NCBI GenBank assembly: GCA_012522985.1
Contig: JAAYJJ010000067.1
Span: 1-6,343 of the forward strand
Origin: Aliarcobacter butzleri
GTDB lineage: Bacteria; Campylobacterota; Campylobacteria; Campylobacterales; Arcobacteraceae
DNA length: 6,343 nucleotides
Direction of reading: 5' to 3'
In this document: in pieces, positions 6,342 through 6,343 of the stretch
Layout: every line of letters begins with the position of its first letter
Position numbering within the stretch: the stretch's first letter is position 1
Translations under genes and position numbers: made by a program
Notes under the pieces: generated by a model
Seen by the model: only the letters and a program-made list of their open reading frames with translations
The model's database searches: none
What the model was told of the DNA's origin: nothing

Positions 6342-6343
6342 CA

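Larger units (their letters stand above)
6159..6343 (-). promoter_or_regulatory. Leader of paralogue 1 with two TATAAT-like boxes
   Basis: This stretch has no convincing gene and is very AT-rich. Reading the minus strand, perfect TATAAT boxes lie at 6255-6260 and 6215-6220. Neither has a good TTGACA 17 nt upstream (TTAGTT and AATGAG respectively), which would be tolerable in Campylobacterota, where the -35 is poorly conserved. The second box would give an untranslated leader of about 50 nt. A short inverted repeat with 6-bp arms and a 2-nt gap lies at 6180-6193, just before the ribosome binding site. In such AT-rich DNA, TATAAT matches arise easily by chance, so the promoter call is weak. Confidence 0.35.

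Noticed and set aside
1..6343. CRISPR array, tRNA/rRNA, insertion sequence or phage genes
   Set aside because: No regularly spaced repeats, structural RNA sequence, transposase or phage-type protein can be seen on either strand.

Overview
The window is AT-rich and all of its genes lie on the minus strand, so the transcription order runs from right to left. It holds four genes that read as part of a Tad (tight adherence / Flp-type pilus) locus. Low GC, heavy use of AGA, ATA and TTA codons, and short intergenic gaps would suit a member of the Campylobacterota (Arcobacter/Sulfurimonas-like). That assignment rests on style alone and is tentative.

Layout in transcription order: (1) 6343-6159 is an AT-rich leader with a degenerate 7-bp tandem repeat at the window edge and two TATAAT-like boxes. 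(2) 6158-4752 (GTG start) encodes a 468-aa membrane-anchored, TadE/TadG-like pseudopilin. Its ectodomain has a DxDxDGxxD loop and a GGGDRDFND motif like that of DUF4114 calcium-binding domains. (3) 4751-4487 is a 265-bp spacer with a perfect 9-bp inverted repeat, a 13-nt homopolymer and a possible promoter. (4) 4486-3155 encodes a 443-aa paralogue of the first protein that lacks both acidic motifs. (5) 3145-1535 encodes a TadZ/CpaE-type ParA/MinD-like ATPase with an N-terminal extension. (6) 1538-1 encodes the TadA/CpaF secretion ATPase, whose last residues lie beyond the left edge.

The last three genes are tightly coupled. There is a 9-nt gap in which the cpaE ribosome binding site overlaps the previous stop codon, followed by a 4-nt ATGA overlap between cpaE and cpaF. 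By family knowledge, CpaF powers pilus assembly at the inner membrane and CpaE/TadZ places the machine in the cell. The two paralogous membrane proteins are best read as minor pilins or pilus-associated exported proteins made alongside it. tadB/tadC homologues would be expected beyond the left edge. No Flp major pilin, secretin, CpaB or prepilin peptidase gene is visible here.

The most interesting feature is the tandem pair of unusual pseudopilin-like proteins. They share an almost identical membrane anchor, nearly identical even in DNA, but have diverged ectodomains, and only one keeps the putative calcium sites. The CpaE homologue is also unusual, with a possible GAF-like N-terminal domain and a P-loop that lacks both expected lysines.
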